Assembly (NCBI GenBank): GCA_910584345.1
Contig: CAJTZX010000037.1
Coordinates: forward strand, 1-41,564
Length of the DNA stretch: 41,564 bases
DNA from: an uncultured Eubacterium sp.
Lineage (GTDB): Bacteria; Bacillota; Clostridia; Lachnospirales; Lachnospiraceae
Direction of reading: 5' to 3'
The position numbers and the translations under genes are program-made. Shown here piece by piece: positions 31,430-39,099 of this stretch (position 1 is its first letter; every line of letters begins with the position of its first letter). The notes beneath the pieces were generated by a model. The model was not told the DNA's origin, did no database searches, and saw only the letters and a list, made by a program, of their open reading frames with translations.

Positions 31430-32488
31430 TTACGCTGCCACTGCCAGTTCTGGAACAAAATTATTTTCGGAATTCTGCGTTAAGGATTCCTGCCAGCTGT
31501 TTATCTTCTGTATGATTTCTGTTAAATTTGTATACCAGATATAGTGGCCGCCCTCAACAATATGAATTTCATGATTGCCGCCTTCAAAATTCAATTGTTT
31601 ATAATGTGCTGTCTCCCATACCGGCATCGCATCCACATTATCAGATGAAATCATCATCAATACAGAAAGATCAGAAGGAAACTTTTTATCTATGATTGTA
31701 TTTGATGCCTGCTCCATCAGGCTGATTTCATTTCTCACTGTTTCGTTACTGCTGCGGGAATACGCTTCCAAATATTCTTCTCTATCCTGCTCCGTATAGG
31801 TATAACCTGCTATTTTCGGTAACGCAGCGCCATACTCATCCGGATTCGAAGCAATTGCATTTTGAAAATCATGCAAAGACGGAAACGTATTTCTCAATGC
31901 ATCAAATTCTTCTGCCCCCTGCAGGATATACTGCTGCTCCATTTTAAGCGCTTCTGCCAATCCCGCATCATATACTGTATTATCTATCGCAATAAATCCA
32001 TCTACCTTTTCCGGATAAGTTTCTACAAAATTAAGTCCATAAATACCGGATATAGAATGCGTCAATAATACACATTTTTCAACATCCAACTGTTCCAATA
32101 CTTCATATATTTCTTCATTGATATTTTCTACAGTCCTCTCCTTTGCGGTCTGATCACTCAGCCCATATCCCAACGGCTCCACAACAATAACATGGAATCT
32201 GTCCTGCAAAGCCTGCGCCAACGGCTTGAAATAAATATTCGGAGAAGGTACCGCTAACGCCGGCAGCATTACTAAAGTCTGCTTGCCATCATCCGCAAAT
32301 GTTTCTTTGCTTGCATTCATATCTCCATATAATATCGTTCTAACCTGTTTCCCACCTATCGTTACGTACTTTTCCAGACCGCCGCTGTCTTTCCCACTTT
32401 CTGCATATACGGCTGCCGGTATGCTCCATATCACACACAGCGCCAGTACAAACATTCCCAACCACTTACTGCTCATTTTCCTTAACAT
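31430..32488 (-). CDS. Secreted alpha/beta hydrolase
   Basis: A 352-residue protein with an N-terminal signal peptide (K-W-L-G-M-F-V-L-A-L-C-V-I-W-S-I-P-A-A-V, cleavage likely after V-Y-A). The hydrolase fold follows: oxyanion region L-V-M-L-P-A-L-A, V-V-E-P-L-G-Y-G-L-S-D, the nucleophile elbow T-H-S-I-S-G-I-Y-G-L, and a C-terminal E-G-G-H-Y-I-W carrying the catalytic His. The elbow has Thr where G-x-S-x-G normally has Gly. The resemblance is to haloalkane-dehalogenase/esterase-like proteins; the substrate is unknown. GGAGG lies 13 bases before ATG 32488, rather far, so the second Met (32476) is a possible start. It is downstream of the LytTR regulator on the same strand, separated by a palindrome, and has its own terminator. 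Confidence 0.85.
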   Translation of the reverse strand: MLRKMSSKWLGMFVLALCVIWSIPAAVYAESGKDSGGLEKYVTIGGKQVRTILYGDMNASKETFADDGKQTLVMLPALAVPSPNIYFKPLAQALQDRFHVIVVEPLGYGLSDQTAKERTVENINEEIYEVLEQLDVEKCVLLTHSISGIYGLNFVETYPEKVDGFIAIDNTVYDAGLAEALKMEQQYILQGAEEFDALRNTFPSLHDFQNAIASNPDEYGAALPKIAGYTYTEQDREEYLEAYSRSSNETVRNEISLMEQASNTIIDKKFPSDLSVLMMISSDNVDAMPVWETAHYKQLNFEGGNHEIHIVEGGHYIWYTNLTEIIQKINSWQESLTQNSENNFVPELAVAA

Positions 32489-32622
32489 AAATTTTTCAAT
32501 TCCTCCTTTTTTATAATTTCGTATATAGTATATTACATTATTAAAAATATTACAACATCAAAAATATTACTATATAAAAACTATATAGAAAATAAATATT
32601 TACTCCTTTTCCTATATGTCGC

Positions 32623-32648
32623 AACAGTTCAGATAATATTGAACTGTT
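32623..32648. repeat. AACAGTTCA/TGAACTGTT inverted repeat
   Basis: Perfect 9-bp arms (32623-32631, 32640-32648) around GATAATAT, one base past the stop of the LytTR gene. There is no T run on either side, so it is not an ordinary terminator. Member of a motif family found in several intergenic regions between 29.9 and 39.0 kb. Confidence 0.6.
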
Positions 32649-32649
32649 A

Positions 32650-33369
32650 TTATATTTCTACAAAAGCAGATTGAAGAAAATCATGAAATCTCTTTTTAAA
32701 ATCAACTGCCCTTTTCTGTGCCAAAGGAACTACATCTCCATTTTTCATATAAATATCAAACCCCTTGATACTCTTAATATGTATCAGATTAAGAATAAAG
32801 CTCTTATGTGATGATTCAAAATGGTATTTTGAAAATTTCTCATACAACTCTTTCAAACTATATGCTGCGATATACTTTCCCTGGGAACTATTTATAACTA
32901 CTTTCCTTGACTGATACTCAAAATAGTAAATATCATCCGGTTCTAATGTAATAATACCTTCCTGCGTCATAAAAGCATATTTCTGCTGTTCCAACGCATG
33001 ATCCAAACATCTTACCGCTTCACTAAGCACTTCACAAATTACATTTTCCTGTACCGGTTTGCAAATATAATCAAATATATGTACCTTATATACACAACTT
33101 TTATATTTTTCATAATTCGTGACATAAATAATTTTACTGCTTACGTCCCAGCATCTCAATTTTTCTGCCGTTTCTATTCCATTCATATCTGGCATTTCAA
33201 TATCTAAAAAAATAATATCAAACTGTATATTGGCTTTCAACAGTCCCAAACCTGATGGATAACTTGCAACCCAAACCGCTCTTTGCTGTTCGCAAAAATA
33301 AGCTTTTATAATGGAAGTTAATTTTTCCCGAATATGCGTTTCATCATCACATACTGCTACTTTTATCAC
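32650..33369 (-). CDS. LytTR-family response regulator (AgrA/ComE-like), orphan
   Basis: A 239-residue transcription regulator. The receiver domain spans about 1-120, with acidic pocket C-D-D-E (8-10), phospho-acceptor Asp56 in I-I-F-L-D-I-E-M-P-D-M-N-G, and Lys in I-C-K-P-V. The LytTR DNA-binding domain spans about 140-235 (I-Y-Y-F-E-Y-Q-S-R-K-V, S-H-K-S-F-I-L-N-L-I-H-I-K and V-P-L-A-Q-K-R). Such regulators normally pair with an HPK10-type membrane kinase and a peptide signal; neither is in the neighbourhood. No convincing ribosome binding site is seen for the start at 33369. Three tandem 20-bp repeats lie about 150-210 bases upstream (33521-33580) and could be its binding array. The secreted hydrolase gene follows on the same strand. 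Confidence 0.9.
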   Translation of the reverse strand: MIKVAVCDDETHIREKLTSIIKAYFCEQQRAVWVASYPSGLGLLKANIQFDIIFLDIEMPDMNGIETAEKLRCWDVSSKIIYVTNYEKYKSCVYKVHIFDYICKPVQENVICEVLSEAVRCLDHALEQQKYAFMTQEGIITLEPDDIYYFEYQSRKVVINSSQGKYIAAYSLKELYEKFSKYHFESSHKSFILNLIHIKSIKGFDIYMKNGDVVPLAQKRAVDFKKRFHDFLQSAFVEI

Positions 33370-33520
33370 TTCGCATGTCCTCCCATTTTACGGTGTACTA
33401 ATTTAAAGTCCTTTTCTCGCATGATACAAACAAAAAGACTCTTTCGTTTTCCGTATCTTGCCGAGATAACGCAGATTGACTTCATTTATAGTATATTTTA
33501 TTTGAACACAAAGATCAACT

Positions 33521-33580
33521 TTTTTGTACAAACTACGATTTTTTTGCATAAACTACAAAATTTTTGTATCAACTACGATT
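33521..33580 (-). promoter_or_regulatory. Three tandem 20-bp repeats, candidate LytTR binding array
   Basis: Three units with a period of exactly 20 bases: TTTTTGTACAAACTACGATT, TTTTTGCATAAACTACAAAA and TTTTTGTATCAACTACGATT. On the minus strand each unit gives A-GTT-N-(A/G)-T, the conserved core of LytTR sites, repeated on nearly the same face of the helix (two turns). They lie upstream of the regulator gene in its own orientation. Confidence 0.5.
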
Positions 33581-33704
33581 TTATACTACACGCACAGGCA
33601 GGAAATTAGAAATAAAAAGGCTGAAAATTCCAACAAATATACACAATCCAGCTTATATTCTGTCACCTTTACATCTTTATCTATATATACTGATAGTAAC
33701 GCAA

Positions 33705-33819
33705 GAAACTGTTAAGAAACAGTTTGCGATCCTTTTCACAGCACAGCCGTTTTCTGGCTGGAGTGTGAAAAGGAACCAATTTGCCGCCTGCTTACGCAAA
33801 ATTATTTCTTAACAGTTTC
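33705..33819. repeat. Long near-palindromic element (MITE- or RNA-like)
   Basis: Outer arms GAAACTGTTAAGAAA (33705-33719) and its exact complement TTTCTTAACAGTTTC (33805-33819) enclose nested pairs: TTTGCG (33723) with CGCAAA (33795), CCTTTTCACA (33731-33740) with TGTGAAAAGG (33764-33773), and CAGCC (33744) with GGCTG (33756). The 115 bases could fold into one branched-free hairpin. No transposase and no clear target duplication. The arms contain the AACTGTT core shared by other intergenic repeats here. Confidence 0.6.
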
Positions 33820-33920
33820 CAAACAAAATTTCATAACAGATTAGCTTTCCTGAACTGTTATATATTTTGTAATTATACGTATTTCTTCATCATCATTTAT
33901 TTTTAAGGAGGTACTCTAAC

Positions 33921-34721
33921 ATGTATCCTGTTGTTTTTCTGGCGCTTCTTGCAACAATCGGTACGTGGTTTGTAACAGCATTAGGCGCTGCAACTGTCGT
34001 ATTTTTTAAATCTCCCAATACCAGACTGCTAAATCTGATGCTTGGATTCGCTTCTGGAGTTATGATTGCTGCCAGCTTCTGGTCTCTGCTTCAGCCTGCC
34101 ATCGAACGCGCACAGGCCCGAGGCGGCAGTCCGGCTTATCTGGTCGCTACCACAGGATTTCTTTGTGGTGCAGTATTTATGTGGATATCAGACAAAGCTG
34201 TCTCCTATGCAAGAAAACGGACAGACCATATGTTAAAGATAACAAATGATCGGACGAACCGAATCATCATGCTCATTCTTTCTATTACACTCCACAATAT
34301 ACCGGAAGGTTTGGCAGTCGGTGTGGCTTTCGGTGCTCTCCAAAACAACTGCGCACCAGAAAATTTGATGGGTGCCATAACAATTGCAGTAGGTATCGGC
34401 CTGCAAAATTTTCCAGAAGGCGCCGCCGTATCCATCCCTCTGCGGCGAGAAGGTTTTTCCAGAACAAAAAGTTTCTTGCTCGGGCAGGCTTCCGGCATTG
34501 TAGAACCAATTGCCGGATTAACGGGAGCTATGCTTGTCGTTTATGTAGAAGCCATCTTGCCGTTTGCCCTTTCCTTTGCTGCAGGCGCCATGATTTTAGT
34601 AGCCGTTCACGAGCTGATACCGGAATGCCAGCGAAATCAAAAAAACCAGCCTTACTCTGCAACTATGGGAATTGTTCTTGGATTTGCTGTTATGATGCTC
34701 CTGGATGTCATGCTCGGTTAA
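33921..34721 (+). CDS. zupT: ZIP-family divalent metal transporter
   Basis: A 266-residue membrane protein with about eight helices. The two metal-binding helices carry T-L-H-N-I-P-E-G-L-A-V-G and G-L-Q-N-F-P-E-G-A-A-V-S, the H-N-x-P-E-G and x-N-x-P-E-G pair of ZupT-type ZIP proteins. The C-terminal helix has V-H-E-L-I-P-E. These take up zinc, iron, manganese or cobalt. The start has AAGGAGGT eight bases upstream, a near-perfect site. The long intergenic region upstream carries the palindromic element at 33705-33819. The stop codon directly abuts that of the convergent alarmone synthetase gene. Confidence 0.92.
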   Translation: MYPVVFLALLATIGTWFVTALGAATVVFFKSPNTRLLNLMLGFASGVMIAASFWSLLQPAIERAQARGGSPAYLVATTGFLCGAVFMWISDKAVSYARKRTDHMLKITNDRTNRIIMLILSITLHNIPEGLAVGVAFGALQNNCAPENLMGAITIAVGIGLQNFPEGAAVSIPLRREGFSRTKSFLLGQASGIVEPIAGLTGAMLVVYVEAILPFALSFAAGAMILVAVHELIPECQRNQKNQPYSATMGIVLGFAVMMLLDVMLG

Positions 34722-35495
34722 TTATCCAATGTTCATATCCATCCGACTTAATTTTTCCAGCAGAATCTCCTCTTCCGTCGGGGCATCCGATACTGCCTCG
34801 ATCTGCTGGCGGATGCCAATCATTTTCTGATCTGTCATTGAAATCACATCTGCGCATTCTTTCAGCTGTTTCACAATCATCTGCTGATTGGGAATGTTTT
34901 GCTTGTATTTTAACTGATGCTCTAAACTCGCCCAAAAATCCATTGCGATCGTACGTATCTGTACTTCCACCTTCATCTGCTTTTTAAAATCCGCAAAATA
35001 AACCGGAACTTCAACGATCAAATGCAGACTGCGGTATCCATTTGGCTTTGGGTTAATAATATAGTCTTTTCTGGTCAGCAATGTGATATCATCCTGCCCA
35101 AGCAATGCATCTGCAATCCCGTAAATATCATCAATATAAGAACAAATGACTCGGATCCCTGCAGCGTCATGAATGTATTTCTCAATATTATCCAGAGAAA
35201 ACCGATAACCATATCGATCCAGCTTTGCCATAATACTGTTCGTATGCTTTAAACGTGTGGAAACGGAACTGATCGGATTACGCTGATAGCGGACGCTAAA
35301 TTCTGTGTCCAGCACTTCAAATTTCGTTTTTACTTCTTTCAGCGCACATGTATACATCATCATCAACTCCCGATAACCTACAAGCATGTCCATAAATCTT
35401 CTTGTCTGGCTCACTTTTTCAGGTGTATCCAGCAGTGTACTAAGTCCTTCGGCCAGTTCATCTCCGAGAATGTCATCCTCTTCTATCTTTTCCAT
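34722..35495 (-). CDS. Small alarmone synthetase-like GTP pyrophosphokinase (RelA/SpoT domain)
   Basis: A 257-residue single-domain (p)ppGpp synthetase of the YjbM/YwaC type, lacking hydrolase, TGS and ACT domains. Recognisable segments are H-D-A-A-G-I-R-V-I-C-S-Y-I-D-D-I-Y, D-Y-I-I-N-P-K-P-N-G-Y-R-S-L-H and V-E-V-Q-I-R-T-I-A-M-D-F-W-A and H-Q-L-K-Y-K, which carry the nucleotide-binding and catalytic Asp, Arg and Glu positions. N- and C-terminal helices are the likely tetramer contacts. The product is cytosolic and probably transcriptionally controlled; an extended -10 (TGTTATAAT, 35578-35570) is followed by the inverted repeat at 35527-35556 in the 5' leader. The start is ATG 35495 after GGAGG. 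Confidence 0.92.
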   Translation of the reverse strand: MEKIEEDDILGDELAEGLSTLLDTPEKVSQTRRFMDMLVGYRELMMMYTCALKEVKTKFEVLDTEFSVRYQRNPISSVSTRLKHTNSIMAKLDRYGYRFSLDNIEKYIHDAAGIRVICSYIDDIYGIADALLGQDDITLLTRKDYIINPKPNGYRSLHLIVEVPVYFADFKKQMKVEVQIRTIAMDFWASLEHQLKYKQNIPNQQMIVKQLKECADVISMTDQKMIGIRQQIEAVSDAPTEEEILLEKLSRMDMNIG

Positions 35496-35526
35496 CTATT
35501 ACTTCCTCCAATTTCAAAACTACAAG

Positions 35527-35578
35527 TAACAGTTCAAATAACCCGCGAAACTGTTAAGACTGTGACAACATTATAACA
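35527..35578 (-). promoter_or_regulatory. Alarmone synthetase promoter and leader inverted repeat
   Basis: An extended -10 TGTTATAAT lies on the minus strand at 35578-35570, with a poor -35. Downstream in the leader TAACAGTT (35527-35534) and AACTGTTA (35549-35556) form an 8-bp inverted repeat with a 14-base loop, the same core as the repeats at 32623 and 38996. Confidence 0.5.
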
Positions 35579-35696
35579 TATCTCTGGCAATATCTGCTAA
35601 ATATTCACCAAATTATCATGAACTTTTCATAAATATCCATAAAATAAATTTAAATAAACGTTTCATATCGTTTATGGGAGGCAGCGATTGCACGAC

Positions 35697-35734
35697 AAAA
35701 ATGCTTTGACAAAATCAGACTCTTTTGCCAAAGC
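35697..35734 (-). terminator. Rho-independent terminator after the cysteine hydrolase
   Basis: On the minus strand GCTTTGGCAAAA (35734-35723) pairs with TTTTGTCAAAGC (35714-35703) through one G-U pair, with an 8-base loop, and ATTTTT follows (35702-35697). Confidence 0.8.
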
Positions 35735-35770
35735 AACTTTATATTGATACTATCATAAAAAACAGAAAAC

Positions 35771-36304
35771 TTATGCATTCAAAACATCAATCTGACACAT
35801 TTTCATCGTTTCTAATGCTGCCAGATGCGTAGCAGGTGTTACACCCGCACAACAATCCGCATCTACATATATATTCAGATCCGGAAAATGGGCTTTTAAA
35901 AGCAGCGCATTCGATACGACACAAATATCCGTACAAAGCCCTATCAGTTTAACTTCCGACTCTTTCTTCTCCTCCAGCATCTTTCCGAGTACAGATACAA
36001 GCTCTACCGAACCAAAGGTTCCTTTTTGGATGATCTCATAGTCTTTTTCTTCCAATGCCTGATGTATTTTATCATGCAGCTGCCACCCTTTCGTCCTATG
36101 TATACAGTGTGGAACAGGAAGTTTCTTTCCCTCTGCAGTTTCCAAATAATTCTGCTCATGTGTATCCATCGTAACTAAGATTTTGCCGTCAAACTGTGCA
36201 ATCACCTCAGCTGCCCGATCTACCATCTCAGCTGCCTCTTTGGTACCTAGCGCTCCATCTACAAAATCATTCTGCATATCTACAACAATTAAGATTTTAT
36301 CCAT
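35771..36304 (-). CDS. Isochorismatase/nicotinamidase-family cysteine hydrolase
   Basis: A 177-residue enzyme from ATG 36304, which has AGGAGG four bases upstream; an ATG 18 bases earlier lacks a site. The catalytic triad of the family is visible: Asp in I-V-V-D-M-Q-N-D-F, Lys in I-I-Q-K-G-T-F-G-S, and Cys in L-C-T-D-I-C-V-V-S-N-A, with the cis-peptide region in V-x-S-N-A. Metal ligands expected for true nicotinamidases are partly suggested by M-D-T-H-E-Q-N-Y. It could be a nicotinamidase (NAD salvage) or another amide hydrolase; the sequence alone does not decide. A terminator follows. It lies downstream of the methyl-accepting protein gene, 50 bases away. Confidence 0.88.
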   Translation of the reverse strand: MDKILIVVDMQNDFVDGALGTKEAAEMVDRAAEVIAQFDGKILVTMDTHEQNYLETAEGKKLPVPHCIHRTKGWQLHDKIHQALEEKDYEIIQKGTFGSVELVSVLGKMLEEKKESEVKLIGLCTDICVVSNALLLKAHFPDLNIYVDADCCAGVTPATHLAALETMKMCQIDVLNA

Positions 36305-36353
36305 ATTCCCTCCTGTATTCACTGGCCAGAGTGTGTTTGAAAAGTTGGTGATA

Positions 36354-37313
36354 CTAGGACAGCTCTTCTACTATTGGCGAAATCTGAGACAACATATTGT
36401 CCATGTCCTCAAACATAGCGCTCTTTGTCGTACCAAGCTTATTTGCCTGTTCAATATTTTTTACAACTTCCTCATACTGTTTTTTCGTACGGAAAAAGAA
36501 TTCGTGCACACTTTGCAGCGCCGTTTTCGAATCTGAAATAACATTAGATATTTCCGTCTGCACAGTAGTTGCACCTTCTGCCGCTTGTGTAATATGATCG
36601 AACATTTGACAGGTATCATTTACTTTTAATATATTTTCATTCAATGCATCCTGGGAATTGCTGATGCTTTCATGCAGCCTGTCTGTACCGCCTTCTACAT
36701 CCGCAATACTATCGTCAACTGCAGACACAAGCTCTTTGATCTGGTCAGCCAGATTTTTAACTTCCACAGCTACAATAGCAAATCCCTTGCCATGCTCTCC
36801 CGCCCGCGCTGCCTCAATCGAAGCGTTCAGCGCCAAAATATTCGTCTGATCGGCAATCGCCTTAATTTGATTCGTACAAGTTTTAATCTGTTTGATAGAA
36901 TCCAGAAAAACACCAAACGTCTGTTCCATTTCCGTAAAATGTGTTTCCACCTCGTCCGTCTGGTCTTTTAGCGATTCTACTTCATTTTGCACTGTCGCTA
37001 CTGAATTGCTGATCTCTTCTTTCACGGTCTGAAACTGCTCTGAAACCTGACCGATACTGGAGAATGTCTGCTCAAAATCTTCTAGTTTCTGATGAAATTT
37101 TTCCGATTCATCCAGTACTCCATTAAAGGATTCATTGACCCTGCTAAGCTGCTGTAAAGCATCTACTTCCTTTTCTACAATTTCCTTCTGCCGCTCTTTG
37201 ACACTGCCTGTTGCGTGCAGGATCGGATAGAGCCTTTCCTTATCGGAAACTGCCTGTCTGCGTTCTAAACCAAAGCCCGCCGGCTTTTTTTTATTTTTGG
37301 ATCCAAACAGCAT
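36354..37313 (-). CDS. Soluble methyl-accepting chemotaxis-like signalling protein
   Basis: A 319-residue protein without membrane segment or signal peptide. It is almost wholly helical. The central hairpin tip L-A-L-N-A-S-I-E-A-A-R-A-G-E-H-G and then K-G-F-A-I-V-A-V-E-V is the signature of the MCP signalling domain that contacts CheA and CheW. No HAMP, PAS or other sensor domain is evident in the first 90 residues, which look like coiled coil. No chemotaxis gene is nearby. It starts at 37313 after GGGGAGGG and follows the FIST gene by 24 bases, so FIST may be its sensory partner. Confidence 0.9.
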   Translation of the reverse strand: MLFGSKNKKKPAGFGLERRQAVSDKERLYPILHATGSVKERQKEIVEKEVDALQQLSRVNESFNGVLDESEKFHQKLEDFEQTFSSIGQVSEQFQTVKEEISNSVATVQNEVESLKDQTDEVETHFTEMEQTFGVFLDSIKQIKTCTNQIKAIADQTNILALNASIEAARAGEHGKGFAIVAVEVKNLADQIKELVSAVDDSIADVEGGTDRLHESISNSQDALNENILKVNDTCQMFDHITQAAEGATTVQTEISNVISDSKTALQSVHEFFFRTKKQYEEVVKNIEQANKLGTTKSAMFEDMDNMLSQISPIVEELS

Positions 37314-37337
37314 ATGACGTCCCTCCCCTTTATCTCT

Positions 37338-38411
37338 TTACTCGAATACTACGCATGTCATAGATTGGTTTACAAACTGATTATTATAATGCTCCCCATA
37401 ACCTACAACACCAACATGATTGCCAAGGGCCGCCATTTCCTGCAAATATTCCTGCATATAGTGATTTTCAGTAAATAATAAATACCTGAACAGACAATTG
37501 ATAGAAAATACAGCTGAAATTCTCGGAAATTCCTGACGAATCATATGTATCGTACGTTTCACAATTGCTCTATAGTCTCCAAGCTCCAGCATAATCAGCA
37601 CATCCGAATCGTTTACCTGCCGATAGCAGCTTAATGCGCTGCCATTCACTTCTTTTATTGAAATAATACATGTATCCGAACCATTAATTTTCCCAAATGG
37701 ATTTTTAAATGTCTGAGACTGAATCTGCTGTTCGGAAATATGTAGAAGATCCTGATAAACCTGTTTGGCCGGTTTTCCATTTAACTGTCCAATGATATAG
37801 TTTGCTTTATCTGTCCTGGATGCCACAAATCGAGTATTTCCCTTTTGATGGTATATATTTTCTTTATATGCCTTCACTCGTCCATTCTGGTTTTTCACCA
37901 ATGCATAAACTGCCGCATCCTGATACACTGTGCCGTTGACTGACACTTTCCCATCTTCTGACGTACCGCCAACCAGAGAAATTCCGCTGCGTTTTAATAC
38001 GCTATAGAATGTATTCAGCACACAGGCGTCATTTCCAGAACAAAAGTCAATGCATATTGTATTATTGGACGATGCATTGACGGTTTCTACATCTTTCTCC
38101 AGACGCCTGATATATTTCACCGGCATCACCGATGCCTGTTCCAGTACATTCACTGCTACCGTAACACCATCATAAAAAGCTACAACGCTGACACCTTTTT
38201 CTATAACTTTCGTACTATAGCTCATTCCGGCACATCCAATGCTTGGTACATTTGGATACATCCCCTGTAATGCCTTCACATGCGATTCAAACTGTGCGCT
38301 GTTCGACAGCAGCATGATAAACTGTGGATTGCTCAATCCACTTACGGCTTCTTTCAAATCGCCGCTCTGACTCATTCCAAAAAACTGTTTCACAATTATT
38401 TCCCCACTCAT
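37338..38411 (-). CDS. FIST-domain sensory protein
   Basis: About 357 residues from ATG 38411 (M-S-G-E-I-I-V-K-Q-F-F). A longer open frame to 38471 contains a near-consensus promoter, so the shorter start is preferred, although no strong ribosome binding site is visible. The N-terminal half fits FIST (P-Q-F-I-M-L-L-S-N-S-A, S-I-G-C-A-G-M-S-Y, G-V-S-V-V-A-F). L-V-G-G-T-S-E-D-G-K and the A-V-Y-A-L-V segment are typical, and the C-terminal FIST_C part ends G-V-V-G-Y-G-E-H-Y-N-N-Q-F-V-N-Q. FIST domains are predicted to bind small ligands such as amino acids and usually sit beside signalling modules. Here the next gene is a soluble MCP, an obvious output partner. Confidence 0.85.
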   Translation of the reverse strand: MSGEIIVKQFFGMSQSGDLKEAVSGLSNPQFIMLLSNSAQFESHVKALQGMYPNVPSIGCAGMSYSTKVIEKGVSVVAFYDGVTVAVNVLEQASVMPVKYIRRLEKDVETVNASSNNTICIDFCSGNDACVLNTFYSVLKRSGISLVGGTSEDGKVSVNGTVYQDAAVYALVKNQNGRVKAYKENIYHQKGNTRFVASRTDKANYIIGQLNGKPAKQVYQDLLHISEQQIQSQTFKNPFGKINGSDTCIISIKEVNGSALSCYRQVNDSDVLIMLELGDYRAIVKRTIHMIRQEFPRISAVFSINCLFRYLLFTENHYMQEYLQEMAALGNHVGVVGYGEHYNNQFVNQSMTCVVFE

Positions 38412-38441
38412 TCGTTTGTATAGTTTCAGTATATTGGTTCC

Positions 38442-38471
38442 ATTATACTTTATTTCCATGTGTGAGGTCAA
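38442..38471 (-). promoter_or_regulatory. Promoter of the FIST-MCP unit
   Basis: On the minus strand TTGACC (38471-38466) and a perfect TATAAT (38447-38442) are 18 bases apart. Transcription would begin near 38435, shortly before ATG 38411, so the leader is very short. Confidence 0.7.
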
Positions 38472-38507
38472 TCTTTATTTCGCATTCTGTTTATTTTCAC
38501 TCAATTA

Positions 38508-38891
38508 CTATGATTTTAATGCAATGATTTCAACTTCAACCAATGCGTCTTTTGGCAATGCCGCCACTTGTACCGCTGATCTGGCTGGATAGCTTCCTTC
38601 GGTAAAATATTCTTTATATACATCGTTCATTTTACTGAAATCTGCAATGTCTTTTAAATAAACGGTCGTCTTAACTACCTGATCCATCGTACAATCTCCG
38701 GATTCTAAAATCGCCTTAACATTTTCTAACGCCTGCCTTGTCTGACCTTCAATATCTGACGCTACAATTTCTCCTTTGGATGGATCGATTGGTATCTGGC
38801 CGGAAAGAAACAATAATTTCCCTGTATCAATCCCCTGCGAATATGGTCCGATTGCCTGCGGAGCATTTTGTGTGCTTAAGATTTTTTTCAT
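38508..38891 (-). CDS. ridA: RidA-family enamine/imine deaminase
   Basis: A 127-residue RidA (YjgF/YER057c/UK114) protein, normal length for the family, working as a cytosolic trimer that hydrolyses reactive 2-aminoacrylate-type intermediates. A-I-G-P-Y-S-Q-G and F-L-S-G-Q-I-P-I-D-P lie near the N-terminus. The substrate-binding Arg is in P-A-R-S-A-V-Q-V-A, followed by L-P-K-D-A-L-V-E-V-E. The start has AAGGAG upstream. It is a single gene between the FIST and DUF4097 units on the same strand; no functional link to either is evident. Confidence 0.95.
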   Translation of the reverse strand: MKKILSTQNAPQAIGPYSQGIDTGKLLFLSGQIPIDPSKGEIVASDIEGQTRQALENVKAILESGDCTMDQVVKTTVYLKDIADFSKMNDVYKEYFTEGSYPARSAVQVAALPKDALVEVEIIALKS

Positions 38892-39099
38892 ACTTTATAT
38901 TCTCCTTTTCATTCATTTTTCGACTGCTTTTTGTTCTTATCCTTTTTACAAGAACGAAACGAACTTAATTTTTCACCTCCCGCAGATTTTATGTCGTAAC
39001 AGTTCTTACGATTATCTGTTACTTTCTGCAATCATTTTACTACAAAATTCCTGAATTGTCATTGCCATTTCGCAATTCTTATCGCAGTTATTTATACCG
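38892..39099. other. Intergenic region upstream of ridA with a repeat
   Basis: Contains GTAACAG (38996-39002) and CTGTTAC (39016-39022), a 7-bp inverted repeat with a 13-base loop, of the AACAGTT family. No T-tailed terminator was found after the DUF4097 gene that ends at 39100. Confidence 0.45.

Noticed and set aside
32550..32600. AT-rich repeats ACTATATA near the hydrolase start
   Set aside because: Short and explained by base composition; a -35/-10 pair with acceptable spacing could not be settled.
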